Source: Perca fluviatilis | Taxonomy: Eukaryota; Chordata; Actinopteri; Perciformes; Percidae | DNA length: 64,000 bases | Reading direction: 5' to 3' | Assembly (NCBI RefSeq): GCF_010015445.1 | Contig: NC_053112.1 | Span: 7,694,403 to 7,758,402, forward strand | Shown: positions 47,301 to 58,255 of the stretch, in pieces | How the letters are laid out: each line of letters starts with the position of its first letter | How positions within the stretch are numbered: position 1 is the first letter of the stretch | Program-made: the position numbers and the translations under genes | Notes under the pieces: generated by a model | Databases searched by the model: none | What the model saw: only the letters and a program-made list of their open reading frames with translations | What the model was told of the DNA's origin: nothing

Positions 47301-49265
47301 GGGGTTCAAGGCCTGTTTGATAATAATAATAAAACATTTGAGTTATTTTTTCTTTTACGTTACCAAAGTCATGTTCGGTGTCACATTGCGTAAGCCTTCA
47401 ACCCAAAACAACTTAACTTAAATTAAAGCGTAACTCTCGCCAAAATGCAATCTAGGGTCTTTTTGTGAATGTACCCGAATCAAACTTTCGTTTAAAAGCA
47501 TATTTAGGATAGAATTGCAACTTTTAAGATGTACTGTATTCTCTTTTTTCGGTCAAATGGCCTTTTGAATGGGAGTGCTAGGGGCACTTTTATGCTAGCC
47601 TCAAAATAGCTATTTGTAAAACACTAAGAAGGCTCCACACAACACAAAACTTTGCTCCAAGTATCACCAGCGGCTCTACACCTTAACTACACCGGTGCAC
47701 AAGGGATATACTAAATCTGTGGGTACTTGTTTTGATATCGGCTCGTTTTGACTGCCGAGGTGGTAGCGGCCGGAAACAACAAGAGCTACGGTGAGTTGTT
47801 CAAAACCTTTCTTTTTAGTAAACTCTGGGTACACAAACAATGTTCTCAACGCGTTCGTTAAGGTGTAGAGCCCCTGGTGATACTTGGAGCAAAGTCTCAT
47901 GTTGTGTCAAGCCTTTTTAATGTTTTAAAAATAGCTATTTTGAGGCTAGCATAAAAGTGCCCCTCCCACTTCCATTCAAAAGGCCATTTGACCGAAAAAC
48001 AAGAATACAGTAAATCTTAAAAGTGGCGCTTCTATCCTAAATATGCTTTTAAATGAAAGTTTGACTGGGTACATTCACAAAAAGAGCTTAGGTTGCATTT
48101 TGGCAAGAGTTACGATTTAAGTAGTTTTGGTTCCAAAACATAACCAAACTGCGACACACAAAATGTTAAAAACATGTTTAAAATTGCGACCTTTACATTC
48201 AAAAAATGCGACAGACGTTCTTTGGTTTAGATATGAGCCATTACTTCCTGCCACCGCTAGGGGCGCTATTTTATGAAAAGCTCCTGTGGGTTGTATTGGA
48301 GGATGGGGATAAACAACTCATAGTGTCTCATTGTCAGACCATCCTCCACAGCGCTATGGAGGAAGGTCTGTCTAGTCCACTCAGCATTCTGGGATGGGAG
48401 AAAAACATGCTCTGGTTTATTGGCATTTCTTTAAACCAATCACAATCGGGCTGTGCTAAGTGCCAGATGGTGCAACGGTGCCTCTGCAAAATAGCCTCGG
48501 GAAGTAACTTGTTTTGGTGGAATGTGTGCATTCAAAAGTAGTTTTAGTCATGCAACAGAAAACTCAGATTGGACAGATAGTCTAGCTAGCTTTCTGGATT
48601 TACCCTCCAGAGATCTGAGGAGCAGTTAACCATAGTCCTCAGAAATCCACTGAAGTTTAGAACGCCAACACAAAGAAAGAGGAAGGTGACGGATATCGGC
48701 GAAAATACATGCATCCGGCGGAATTTCCTGCGGCACCGAAGCAATCCCGGAAATGGAACGTCGAAGATATAGACTAAACAACTCATAGTGTTGCAGAACT
48801 AAAACAACTCATAGCGTTATGGTTAAGAGTACTTGTTGGTTGGAAAGGTTGTTTCTGCCTCAAAATGATTCAAATTAATGAATGAGGCTTATATTTGACA
48901 GATTATGTACCTTTTGAACATACCCTTTTAAAAAGGGACACTACAACCAGTAACACACAATTTTCCAAGGGAGCTTTTAACGGGCTGCACACTCTCCCAC
49001 AGAAAGCAATGTTGTCCTCAAGGATTTTGATTATTAGCAATAATGTCTAAACCATCCAAGGTAGACTGACCATGAGCTAGGATGTTTTAAAAGAAAATTA
49101 ATTTAATTCAAACAGTGAAGAATAATGAAACAATAAAATGATAAAAGAATATGCTGTTTACTGACAAATTGTTTCACCTTTTTTCTTCGTCACAATAGGT
49201 TGTTTTTAAATTCTGCCTCTCGCGAGTGCCAATATGTCAACAACAACTTTTTCGACAAATGTTAA
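42522..49265 (+). CDS. Lysozyme-fold protein with mucin-like insertion, copy 2 (501 aa)
   Basis: Coding exons 42522-42681, 45567-46784, 46869-46929 and 49199-49265 join in frame with the same phases as copy 1. The lengths are 160, 1218, 61 and 67; only exon 2 differs, by repeat number and a longer acidic linker. Residues 1-21 are a signal peptide. Cysteines are at 27, 56, 443, 454, 458, 472, 490 and 501. YGIFQL is at 432-437 and DDNIMDDI at 463-470. The catalytic Glu and Asp positions are Arg61 and Leu431. The Thr-rich domain covers residues 76-346, its second half made of TTTEP and TTTAP modules. Furin-type sites are RRKR (365-368) and RKKR (406-409), separated by an acidic linker with an NET glycosylation site. 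Compared with copy 1, the N-terminal NVS glycosylation site is lost (IVS here). It is probably functional as a secreted, heavily O-glycosylated, non-enzymatic protein; this role is inference. Confidence 0.9.
43219..45037. mobile_element. LTR-like insertion (possible solo LTR) in intron 1 of copy 2
   Basis: Copy 1 reads CTATGTCATTGACATTAATAG without a break near 27308. Here TCAT is followed by a block that starts TGTTGGGGACC and ends CCTACA, and TCATTGACATT then resumes. TG...CA ends with a 4-bp TCAT duplication suit a solo LTR of a retrovirus-like element. A U3-like part has a CCAAT-type box (complement, about 43458) and a GATAAAAG box (about 43511). No gag, pol or env frame is present. The assignment is tentative. 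Confidence 0.5.
44222..44301. repeat. (CA)n microsatellite inside the LTR-like insert
   Basis: A pure CA run of about 40 units lies within the inserted block. It is not the same locus as the (CA)n of copy 1 at 27087-27155. Confidence 0.95.
45050..45470. repeat. Second insert in intron 1 of copy 2
   Basis: After ACAGACCAGCACCAC, shared with copy 1 (27373-27387), this block intervenes before ACTCACTAACTGACTGTCACC, which resembles copy 1 again. It starts near GCAGGGGCGTAGCACAAC and ends in A-rich sequence (GACTACAAAAAGTCACAAAACG). It is probably a dispersed element of unknown class. Confidence 0.45.
45680..46444 (+). repeat. Coding minisatellites of copy 2 (45-bp block, then 15-bp x27)
   Basis: The first block (from 45680, residue 92) has 45-bp units encoding TTTQRTTTQPTTTQM, as in copy 1. 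The second (46040-46444, residues 212-346) is 27 modules of 15 bp. These encode TTTEP (15), TTTAP (11) and a final TTTQP, arranged mostly as A-E or A-E-E. Copy 1 has a basic 17-residue repeat in the same place. Every unit keeps the frame. Confidence 0.95.
47427..48116. mobile_element. Foldback TTAA element in intron 3 of copy 2
   Basis: The inverted arms are about 200 bases. The left arm starts AGCGTAACTCTCGCCAAAAT, and the right arm is its approximate complement, ending GAGTTACGAT. TTAA flanks it at 47423-47426 and 48117-48120. Copy 1 has the uninterrupted site TTAAATTAAGTAG (TTAA at 29125-29128), so the insertion came after the gene duplication. Confidence 0.85.
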
Positions 49266-49605
49266 AAAGAAGCTGACATGTTTTCCACCTGCTGCTGAAG
49301 CTCACACCAACAATCATTTCTTCTACCTTCAATGTGACCTTTGATCCTCATGGTTTCATCTCAAACATTGTGGAGCATTTTATAATTTCTTCATTTTAAT
49401 TAACCAATGAGATTATTTTGTTTCAGTTCCTTTGTGGGTGAATTTGCCCCCAACTTCAAGTTGAACTGACAAATGTATTTTAGTCATTTGAATAGCTTTG
49501 ATGATATTGTTTTACCACTTTAATCTACTTTAAAGTGATTATTTCAAGATGAGAAAGACAAAAAATAAAAATATTTTTTGCATCTTCTGCTATCTGTGAT
49601 TTTTC

Positions 49606-49611
49606 AATAAA
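49606..49611 (+). terminator. Poly(A) signal of gene copy 2
   Basis: AATAAA lies about 340 bases after the stop at 49263-49265, in the same sequence context as the signal of copy 1. Confidence 0.7.
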
Positions 49612-50518
49612 CTTATATCTGAAATATATGGTTTATATTTGAGTTATTATAAAAACACAGACTGATCTTAAATCTTTTCTGATCAGACTACTAGTACTAC
49701 TATAACTTACAGTAAGGCAAGGCAACTTTATTTACTGTATATAGCACATTTCAGCGACAAGGTACAGTCATCTATTCAAATTCCCTTTTTAACAGTGATA
49801 TCTGGAAATGGATTGAGGAGACTTCACAGATGACCGATTCAGATGTCTTCAGATTAGATTTAGATCAGCTTTATTCAGATCTATAACATACACACTTGAG
49901 TGGGAGAAAAGTGAACAGACTCCTTTTTACTGTTTGGCCTCACATCTGAAGAACCAGTTGTCAATCACATAATCATCAACAAGTTAGGGTCCCACACTTA
50001 GCACGAAACATAATAATTACACCTGGAGAATACTAGTTCTCATGGCCTCCGATCTTGTCATGGTGTCATACCCAGATGTATCCCATGACTTTCACCACAC
50101 GGGTCCCTCAAATCAACAGTCAGTCATCAGTTGGCATGTGAGGTTCACTCACATATTAACCCTATGTCATATATTGTATATCTTTGAAAGCATGCAGACT
50201 TAATATTCAACCTAACAGAGTAAGGCTGTGTCTGAAATCCCACATTAATACTCAACATGTATTCTATTGTTCAACATACTTTTGTGACGCACTGAGCTAT
50301 AATTTTCAACAACACTTCCAGAGAGCCTACTTTGCCGGTTGGATTATATGTAACCATGGTAACCCCTGCCAACCTAAGCTCTAGCGGCATCGCCAGATAA
50401 TGCCAAAATTACTGAAAAAGGTAAGCAACTTGTCTGACAGTCGCAGGTAACAAAATCACAGATATTTAATATGTAGAAATATATGGCCAGCTCCACACTA
50501 CAGAATGGCAACAGATAG

Positions 50519-50668
50519 GGTGCCTGGGTGGCCTAGTGGTGGAGCGCACACCCATATATAAAGGCTCAGTCCTTGCTGCAGAGGCTGCAGGTTTGATTCT
50601 GACCCTTGGCACTTTCCTATATGTCACAATAAGAAAAAATAAAAATATCTTTAAAAAAGAAAGGCGAC
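50519..50668 (+). mobile_element. tRNA-derived SINE
   Basis: The A box is TGGCCTAGTGG (50529-50539) and the B box GGTTTGATTCT (50590-50600), followed by an A-rich tail. The body (CACACCCATATATAAAGG) resembles the SINE at 11475, so the two probably belong to one family. Confidence 0.65.
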
Positions 50669-50849
50669 AGACAAAATGCTGTGCTAAAAGCAGACTGCTT
50701 CATCCTAATTGGCTAAAACACAACATACTTGTTGGCCAATTCCAACATCTTTGACGCATTTGTGACACAGACCAAGAGTTCAAAGAGGTCAAAATGTTGT
50801 CAGACCATATTGCACATAGAGGTTGAAACAAAAACTGTCCAGAATGACT

Positions 50850-51110
50850 ACAAAAAAGCCCAAGTTACCTCTAGATCTGAGTACTTTAACGACTTCATGA
50901 TCGAGAAAGTTATCTCTGGCACCCGAATCAATAAGAGCTGACAGCGGTAGTCGCCAGTAAGCCCAGATTTACTGACAAGCCATGTCTTTTGGCCACTTAG
51001 GGCATTTGGCAATAAAGTGGGTGGCGTCCTCACAGTACAAGCACTCACCCACATGGGGAGAGCTGTGCATGGCCCAGTAGAATCGGCTCTAGATTTAGAT
51101 CTCCATTTTT
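50850..51110 (-). mobile_element. Ty3/gypsy-type retrotransposon fragment (zinc knuckle, protease)
   Basis: On the minus strand the sequence encodes a CCHC zinc knuckle, CLYCEDATHFIAKC (about 51000-51050), as in nucleocapsid domains. Further on is LIDSGARDNF, an aspartic protease active-site motif (DSGA at 50918-50929). The order matches gag-pol of LTR retrotransposons. The frame is broken and the fragment is dead. Confidence 0.65.
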
Positions 51111-51582
51111 GAGCAAAATTGAAATTTTGAGCTTCATTTTCTGCATTCTTGTGCCTTTTCTGCATCAATTTATGGTGCAAATGTCTAAAAGGAAATTATA
51201 TACAGCTTTTGGGGTGATTTGAACAGGTCAGTTTTGATTATTGCGGGGGTTGTAACCCCATCCCCCTGTAAATTACGCCTATGGCTGTACCCCATCTTCA
51301 CCAATCTCGTGAGAAGTCTCTGTAGGGTCCATGGCCAGATTATTCTGTTCAGGTTGCAGTTCTGACCCAGAACACAGAGATTCCAAATAAGACACTGAGT
51401 AGCGGTTTACGAAGAGTTTTAATGAGAGTCGGTACTTACAGAGTATCAGGATGGAGGAAACAGGGCTAAGGGCTCCCGGACTAGGAATGTAAGGTAAAAA
51501 AACAAAGAAAATAACACAGAGCGGAACACAGAGCTAAAGAGATGGAAAACAGAGCTGCAGAGCTGGAGGGTTATAAAAGAAG

Positions 51583-52440
51583 ATGAAACTTAAGATTGAA
51601 TGGTCTAAAAGAAGAGAAAGAAGAAAACACTCGACAAATCATCGCAGACATTGTGGGAAAGATCACTCCACACTGGAGGGAGAAGATGGATCTCTGTGCA
51701 CCGCCTGGGACCGAACAGCTGCTATTGCCTGTGACAGATTATCATGCAGTTCACTGGAAGGCATTTCAGGGATGAACCCTGGCGAACCACCAAACATGTC
51801 CCCATCTGCAGAGATCTCAACATCCGATAGAAGCTCTCTTCGAGAAAGACAGAGATGCACGTTAGGCAGTGTGGCCTAAAGTCGAGCAGACCAGGAAGGC
51901 AGGACCTAAGGCCAAGTTCAGAGGACCCTTTGCCTTCATTAATGGACAGAGTCACACCATAGGCAAGCTAACCAAAATCTATCTTGACACTGAATCCAAC
52001 AAAAAAGTGAGTTTGAGAAAAAATGATATGTTCAGGTTTAGCTACTCACTACCTATGAGGTAACACATTTGTTCCTATTCAATTACATTTCAGAAAATTC
52101 TCTTATTCTTTTTGTGTTCTGTGTTCTATGTTTCACCTAAGAAATGAGATCTCTCTTATTTCTATAAATGCAAGGGGTCTAAGCGACATAACCAAAAGAA
52201 AAAGCTTATTTCTGTTTTGTAAAGGGAAGAATGGTAATACTATTTTTCTACAAGAAACTCATTCTATGGTTGGGGATACTATGTTTTGGTCTTAACAATG
52301 GGGAGATGAAGCTTACTTCAGTCATGGCATGTCAGGATCAGCAGGGGTCGCCATCCTTCTAAAAAACTTCCAAGGCCAAATTGTACCCCACACTGCAGAT
52401 GAACATGGTCATTGGTATATGGTTACAATGACAATAGAGC
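51583..52440 (+). mobile_element. LINE fragment with L1-like endonuclease start
   Basis: At 52138-52440 the plus strand reads ISLISINARGLSDITKRK, FLQETHSM and SGSAGVAILLKNF. These are the N-terminal motifs of an L1-type apurinic endonuclease, including the QET metal-binding segment. A stop interrupts it, and the reading is lost after TMTIE. The two frames before it (51583-51879, 51869-52063) are not recognised. Confidence 0.6.
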
Positions 52441-52561
52441 AGGGGTCTTCAACATTTTTTAACTGAGAGTGAGATGGAGCAGGGACCCCCTACTACATAT
52501 ATTGTATAAAATGAAGTTGGATATTAAACTGGGCCTACAATAATATGTAGGGTGGCCTAAA

Positions 52562-52985
52562 GCCTTTACATACCTTATTGTGCATAGAATACTAAGCTAT
52601 TAAAATAGCCTTATAATTGTTGGCCTTTATAAATCATGTTTTCATTTTAAAACATACATGTGGTACAGTAAATCCTCAGAATGAACTGTATTGGTGGATG
52701 ACAGCCGCTGCTGTGTTGCAGAGAAGAAGCTTGAGTAGAGGGGGGGCAAAGAAAAAGAGGTAGATGGAGAGCTAAGAGCAGACAAATTTGCCACTTGATT
52801 AATTAACTGCTGGTTGTGGTCCAGGAGTGAACGGATTGCCTGTAAAGCCTTTACATACCTTTTTTGCATAGAATATTAAGCTATTAAAATAGCCTTATAA
52901 TTGTTACCATTTATGAATCATCTTTTCATTTTAAAACATACATGTGGTACAGTAAATCCTCAGAATGAACTGTATTGGTGGATGA
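52562..52985. repeat. 138-bp direct duplication
   Basis: The segment from CTTTACATACCTT to TGTATTGGTGGATGAC occurs at about 52563-52699 and again at 52849-52985, with a few differences (TTGTGC/TTTTGC). The spacing between copies is 286 bases, so an intervening segment of about 150 bases may be the cause. Confidence 0.8.
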
Positions 52986-54439
52986 CTAACTTAGTGACTA
53001 CTTTACCTATAGGCCAGTAATCCTGTCCTCAGTGTAGATTTATATTTGCTAAAAATATGTTGGATTCATGTTATGACTTCTTAATTTTTGAAAAAAAGTA
53101 AAATTTTTGGAACACAATGAGAACTTAACCAAAGAAACTCAAATTTTGAGGTAGAAAACTAAACTCACTAATGAAAAGAAAACCAAACGAAATGTAAATG
53201 CAACTTTTAACTAAAATGAAAAAAAAGGGAAAAGAAACAACTTAATCAATTAATCATCTTAATCTTAATCAAATTATAATGTAGGGAGGTAACCCTTTCC
53301 GCTAGCGATATTTTTTCCCCACTATGGCCACGCCAAGACCCGCCCTTCAATAGCTACTATTGGTCAGGCGTCCATGCTTACGCAAGGTAAAGTAACCTGA
53401 TTTGTACAAGTCCTATCCCCTGACCAATCAGATTTCCTAACCTTAACCACTCAAGGTCAAATGCCTAACCCTAACCAATCGACCACTATGGCCACGCCAT
53501 GGTGGTCTTGGCATGGCCATAGTGGGATTCGTAATTTTGCCTTCCGCTACGAATTTGAATGTTATAAAACACTGGCCCACATAAAACAGGTGGCTCACAC
53601 GTTTCACTGTATGACCGTGATGTAGTTGCCCAGCGGCCGTGAAGGCAGGACGGGCGTGCAGCAATCTTTTGAAGTTGGTGGTAAAATATTCAGAACATGC
53701 ACTTTAAGGCAAAACAACAGCCCAGGCAAAACAGCAACCAGTGGGTAAACGCTATGCGGCTGAAGACGATCTCCAGCTGAACCAGCCCAGCTCCTGTTAT
53801 TTATAGAAAATGGTAGTTAACACAAAATAATAATAAAGAATAAATCCTACACCATTTAGCCTAAATACCAATCAAGCAGCGTTTGCGTCGACCTGAAGGA
53901 GGCAGCTCAAAGCGTGCAAACCATACAGCAACTATCGGTGAGATGGGCTATTTGAATGCATTGAATGGCGGGGTGGTAGACTGGCCCGCCAACTGGAGAT
54001 CTACGAGAGTTCAATACATAGTAAACATGAAGGCAGCTGATAACAGTGGAATAAGTGCAGAGACAGTAAAGCCGCTACCTCACCTATAGCGCAGCAGAAC
54101 TACAGACACGGAGTGGACGACCCGGAAGTATGACGCACTTCCGTCACCAATGAGAAAAAGAGCAGCCAGGAGGACTACTACCTGTTTTTATAGGGGGGCT
54201 CTGCGGCAGTGATTGGCCAAAAGAACGGCAGGTAGTTATGAGTTAAACTCATACTGCTACACTTGCATTTTTTTGCTGATAATCTTGCTTTTTGTCTGTG
54301 AGAAACTATGAGCAGCGGCTCATGGATACTTATAAATCACTGGGCTACTATCAATTTTTTTAGACATAGTAGTCTTCCGCCATTATTTTTATATTTTTAT
54401 GACCTCCTCCTACTGCGTGAGCGTGCCCTACCAATAGCA

Positions 54440-56116
54440 CAAGCCTGTCCTACAGTGACTGGAAACTTGGTACTTAGCTAAAGCTAATTAGCAGCAAGAT
54501 GCCTCCCTTCTCCGTGGATGATTATCACAAACTTCTACTGAAGATTGCAGTTCTGGAAACCAAAATTCACTGGGTAGAAGTAAACGTGGAAGTGAATGGA
54601 CCATATGGGAGTGACTTGGTGCAATAATTTGGAACTGAGGAATGCATGGCAGTCCTTCTCTGACAATGTCGCCAGAAACAATAATAATTCACATGCTATG
54701 TTTGCTACTGTCGATGGGTTAACAAACCACGCATTTGCAGAGATAACAACTACACGCGGAACTAGTTTGTATCACATTTTGAACACACTGGCTTAAAAGA
54801 GCTCCAAGATACAGACAGAAATTTCTAAAATGTTACAACTTCTTTACAGTCCAGCCAAAGCGCTGCAACTAACCTCTTATACTCAACTATATTCGGCAGC
54901 ACCTCACCACGACGAGAGGCGGTCCAACAAGTCGAAAAAAGACGTCCCAAAGAAGGATGATTCGTTGCCGAGCACCATAACAGCCATGTTAGCTGAGCAC
55001 AAGGCCTCGCTTTTGACTGAGTTCAAATCTTTCTTCCAAGCCGAATTGAAAACGGCGTTTTCCAAACTCAAAGCAAGACTAGATAATATCCAGTCTACTA
55101 TATTGGATGACCAACAGTGTCTTTTGTCATTGGAGACATTTACCAACACCACGAGCCAGGACATGAAAACTGTGGAGGCTAAGCTAGCTGCGGTGTCTGA
55201 AGTGAACGCTAGGCTACAAGCCGATCAACCAACGGCTACTCTGTCATGATAAAAACATCTGGAGACTGTGTAGGAGCTGATATATGGGTCTGATAACATT
55301 TTATTAAATCGGAATCGGACCACAGTGTTTCTGTCACTTCCTGGTCAGCCTGAAGGCTGCTGGAAACGGCTGGAAACTGTCCGACTTGATAGCGGATTTT
55401 TGTCACCGCCCCCCGCTGCTACCGCCTGCTCTCGTCCACTTTAAAGGCGAGGCGCAGTTCATCTCAAACGAGCCTATTGACTCTTTGCCTGACCCGGACG
55501 GGACCGCCGTGGACCTCACATTATCGAGGCTGTGATGTGGCAACATATTTCACCTATCTTTCTGCTTGACTAGAGTTCAACTATGCTTCTCCTGTTTAAA
55601 CACATGAAACCCTTTTTGTGAATCGGTATTCTTAAGTCGCTGGTGATATCTCATGTAATTCTTCCACGCTAGCTGACCCCTTTTTATTTATTTTTTTTAT
55701 TTTCTATATGCCCTGCTGCCTCAGACCACACCTTGTCAGGACTGTGATCCTGTCTTTTGGCTTTTTCACAGTGTCTTTACTTTTATTTTCATGACTGCCC
55801 ATATAACAGTACAGTACCTCTGTTTACTTTTTCTTTTTTGCGGAAGGCACATCGCCGTGCAATGGACACTGAAGATACGGTTAATTATCAGGGATTTCAG
55901 GTCAGCGGGCCCAGATTTGACCGATGGCTATGTGATGTTCTGTTATGTGTGTCCCCGTCCGCTTTGGACCTGAACCGGGATGGTTTGGGGGTGGGTGGGA
56001 GAATTGAAGGGAAGTGACACACTGTTTTCACTAAGATTTGTTCATTAAGGATTGTGTTGTATATCACGGGTTGTAAAATTTTTAAATTTAAATAAAAAAA
56101 GTTGAAAAAAAAAAAA
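54440..56116 (+). mobile_element. L1-like element with ORF1 and 3' tail only
   Basis: A frame at 54830-55249 encodes a Lys-rich start (SNKSKKDVPKKDDSLPS), then a coiled-coil-like segment (LLTEFKSFFQAELKTAFSKL). This resembles fish L1 ORF1 proteins. No endonuclease or reverse transcriptase follows. After about 300 bases of GC-rich remnant comes a 3' region ending AAATAAAAAAAG and a poly-A tail (56105-56116). It is either internally deleted or a non-autonomous ORF1-only derivative. The left end is not precisely fixed. Confidence 0.55.
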
Positions 56117-56448
56117 GAAAATCTGTTGAAGAGAATATAAAAACAGCTAATGCTGACCTTACACCAAACGACTTTTCAAACGATTCCAGTGTTGCAGACA
56201 TATTTACAATATCAGAAGGAAATCATAAGAGTCGGCTAGAGTTTGGGCGCGCTCCCATCGTCCCAGTCGTTTGGTGTAAGGTGGTCATAAAATCATGTGT
56301 TGTTTGTTCCTACTTTGTAATGCGACCCAGAGCAGTATTTTCCGTTCTCATATCTAAACCAGAGAACGTTACGGTCGCAGTTTTAAACACGTCGTTAACA
56401 GAGTGAAACGGTCGCAGTTTGACTATGTTTAAGCCCCAAAACTACTTA

Positions 56449-57813
56449 CCGTATTTTCCGGACTATAAGTCGCACTTTTTTTCCTACTTTGGCTGGTCCT
56501 GTGACTTATAGTCAGGTGCGACTTATATATCAAAATATATATAATTTAACATGTTTTTACATGTTAATTCATACTGAAAACATCACCGTCTACAGCTGCG
56601 AGAGGGCGCTCTAGGCTTGGGACAACTAGAATGCTGCTCCTAAAGACAACTGAGAAAGAAAAGAGATAACAAACTGCAGGTAGTAAAATATGCAGCCGAA
56701 AACGGTAATCGAGCAGCAGAAAGAAAGTTTGAAATGAGGGAGAAACTCATGAGGGACTGGCGAAAAGGTGACTCTTACTGCAGTGAAGAAAACAAAGAAA
56801 GCTAATCGGCTAATCGCGGGCTGAAAGCGAGATGGCCAGAGCTGGAGGAAGGAGTCGGGAGGGGCTCGTCAACGGTGCAGCTACGTCTCCACGCCTTTTA
56901 ATACATCCAGCTCCACGCCCTGGTAAGATAAGATAAGATAAGATAAGCCTTTATTGTCTCCCATAGGAGAAATTTGTCTTGGGCACTTGAGAGAACAAGA
57001 TGGCGACACATCACGCATAACACACAATAAACATACAGTTAACCAACTTACAACATAGTCACACATTTCCTCATGCTTCAATAAACAACGAATAACACAC
57101 GAACAAACAACCCCCCCCCCCCAACAACACAGCCTCCCCCTTGAATTACACAAATGTTTAGATAATGATTGCACATTTCTAGTTAACTCATGCTGTGGTG
57201 AATAACTTCTATATTGCACACTGCCCCATTGCATAATACCATGTCAAATATAACAGGAAATTATGCAACAGTACCCTATCATTGCACATCCTATAACCTC
57301 GATGTTCAGTACCAAAGTCTTATATAGTAATAGTCATACATAAATCACTGCAGCCAACAGACGCAGACACACGCACAACACAGACATACACACTCTATCT
57401 GTTATTATTCATTAATTTGATTGCAAGCGGCACAAATTAAAATTTGTACCTGTTAAGCTTACAGTTTGGTAACCTGTACCTTCTGCCTGAAGGCATCAAC
57501 TGACTATACAGGACATGATTTGGGTCGTTGATGACTTTGAGACCCTGTTTTCCTCACCGCCTCCTCAAAAAGCTCCTGAAAAACGTCTATTCACCCTAGC
57601 TAGTTGTTCTGTTAATGTGTTACGTTAACAAACCGGACACCTACCGTATTCAGCCTGTTGTTCTGTGTGATATTGTGTAGTTGACAGATGAAAAAAAAAT
57701 AAAAAATTCTAAATAAATGCGACTTATAGTATATATGTTTTATTCCTCTTCATGACCCATTTTTTGACTGATGCGACTTATACTCCGGAGCGACTTATAG
57801 TCCGGAAAATACG
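56449..57813. mobile_element. TIR element with TTA duplication, holding a LINE 3' end
   Basis: The ends CCGTATTTTCCGGACTATA and TATAGTCCGGAAAATACG are inverted repeats, flanked by TTA (56446-56448, 57814-57816). The unit 1 equivalent is an intact empty site with a single TTA (32540-32542). Nested inside, about 56925-57600, is a minus-strand LINE 3' end beginning with a GATAA tandem and GCCTTTATTGTC. Confidence 0.85.
56925..57600 (-). mobile_element. LINE 3' fragment with GATAA-type tail
   Basis: On the plus strand (GATAA)4 at about 56937-56956 is followed by GCCTTTATTGTCTCCCATAG. This is the complement of a common fish LINE tail. Near 57470-57500 the minus strand reads in the style of the C-terminal RLPAG region. 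No intact frame remains. Confidence 0.5.
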
Positions 57814-58255
57814 TTAGTTAAAACATTGTGGTTTGCGTTAAAATCAGACGTTAGTTACTTCACTTCCAGTTGCGCACGGGACACTGAACGCTGCTTCGTA
57901 GAGTAAACCTCACCGTTTACTTCATGTTCAAACGAAAATGAACCCCGGTATCCTGGGTGAAAGTCCTGTGTTTGTTTCACCCATGGTCACTGTCACTATA
58001 AATGTAAATATATGTCGTAATTGCTGCTTGATGAAACAACCCATGGAAGCGTTTTTCGGGGGAGTTAGTCATTCCCCGGCTACACTGACAGTGCAGTGAC
58101 TCAGAGAGCGCAGAATAAGACCCAGAAACTCTGACCAATCAGAGCAGACTGGGGTTTTTTCCGGGAGGGGGGGCTTAAACAGACAGGCACCAAAATAGAG
58201 ATATTCAGACAGAGGGTGAATAGACGTTTTCACGGCAGACACGTTGACATGTCAT

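Larger units (their letters stand above)
49775..56280. mobile_element. 6.5-kb retroelement block inserted in unit 2
   Basis: Unit 1 runs from GACAAGGTACAGTCA (32349-32363) to GGTGTTCATAAAATCATG (32373-32390) within about 30 bases. Here the same two points are 6.5 kb apart (49757-49771 and 56281). The intervening block holds a SINE, a gypsy-type fragment, L1 pieces and an ORF1-only L1, listed separately. Stretches 49800-50500 and 52990-54430 show no gene. Confidence 0.6.
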
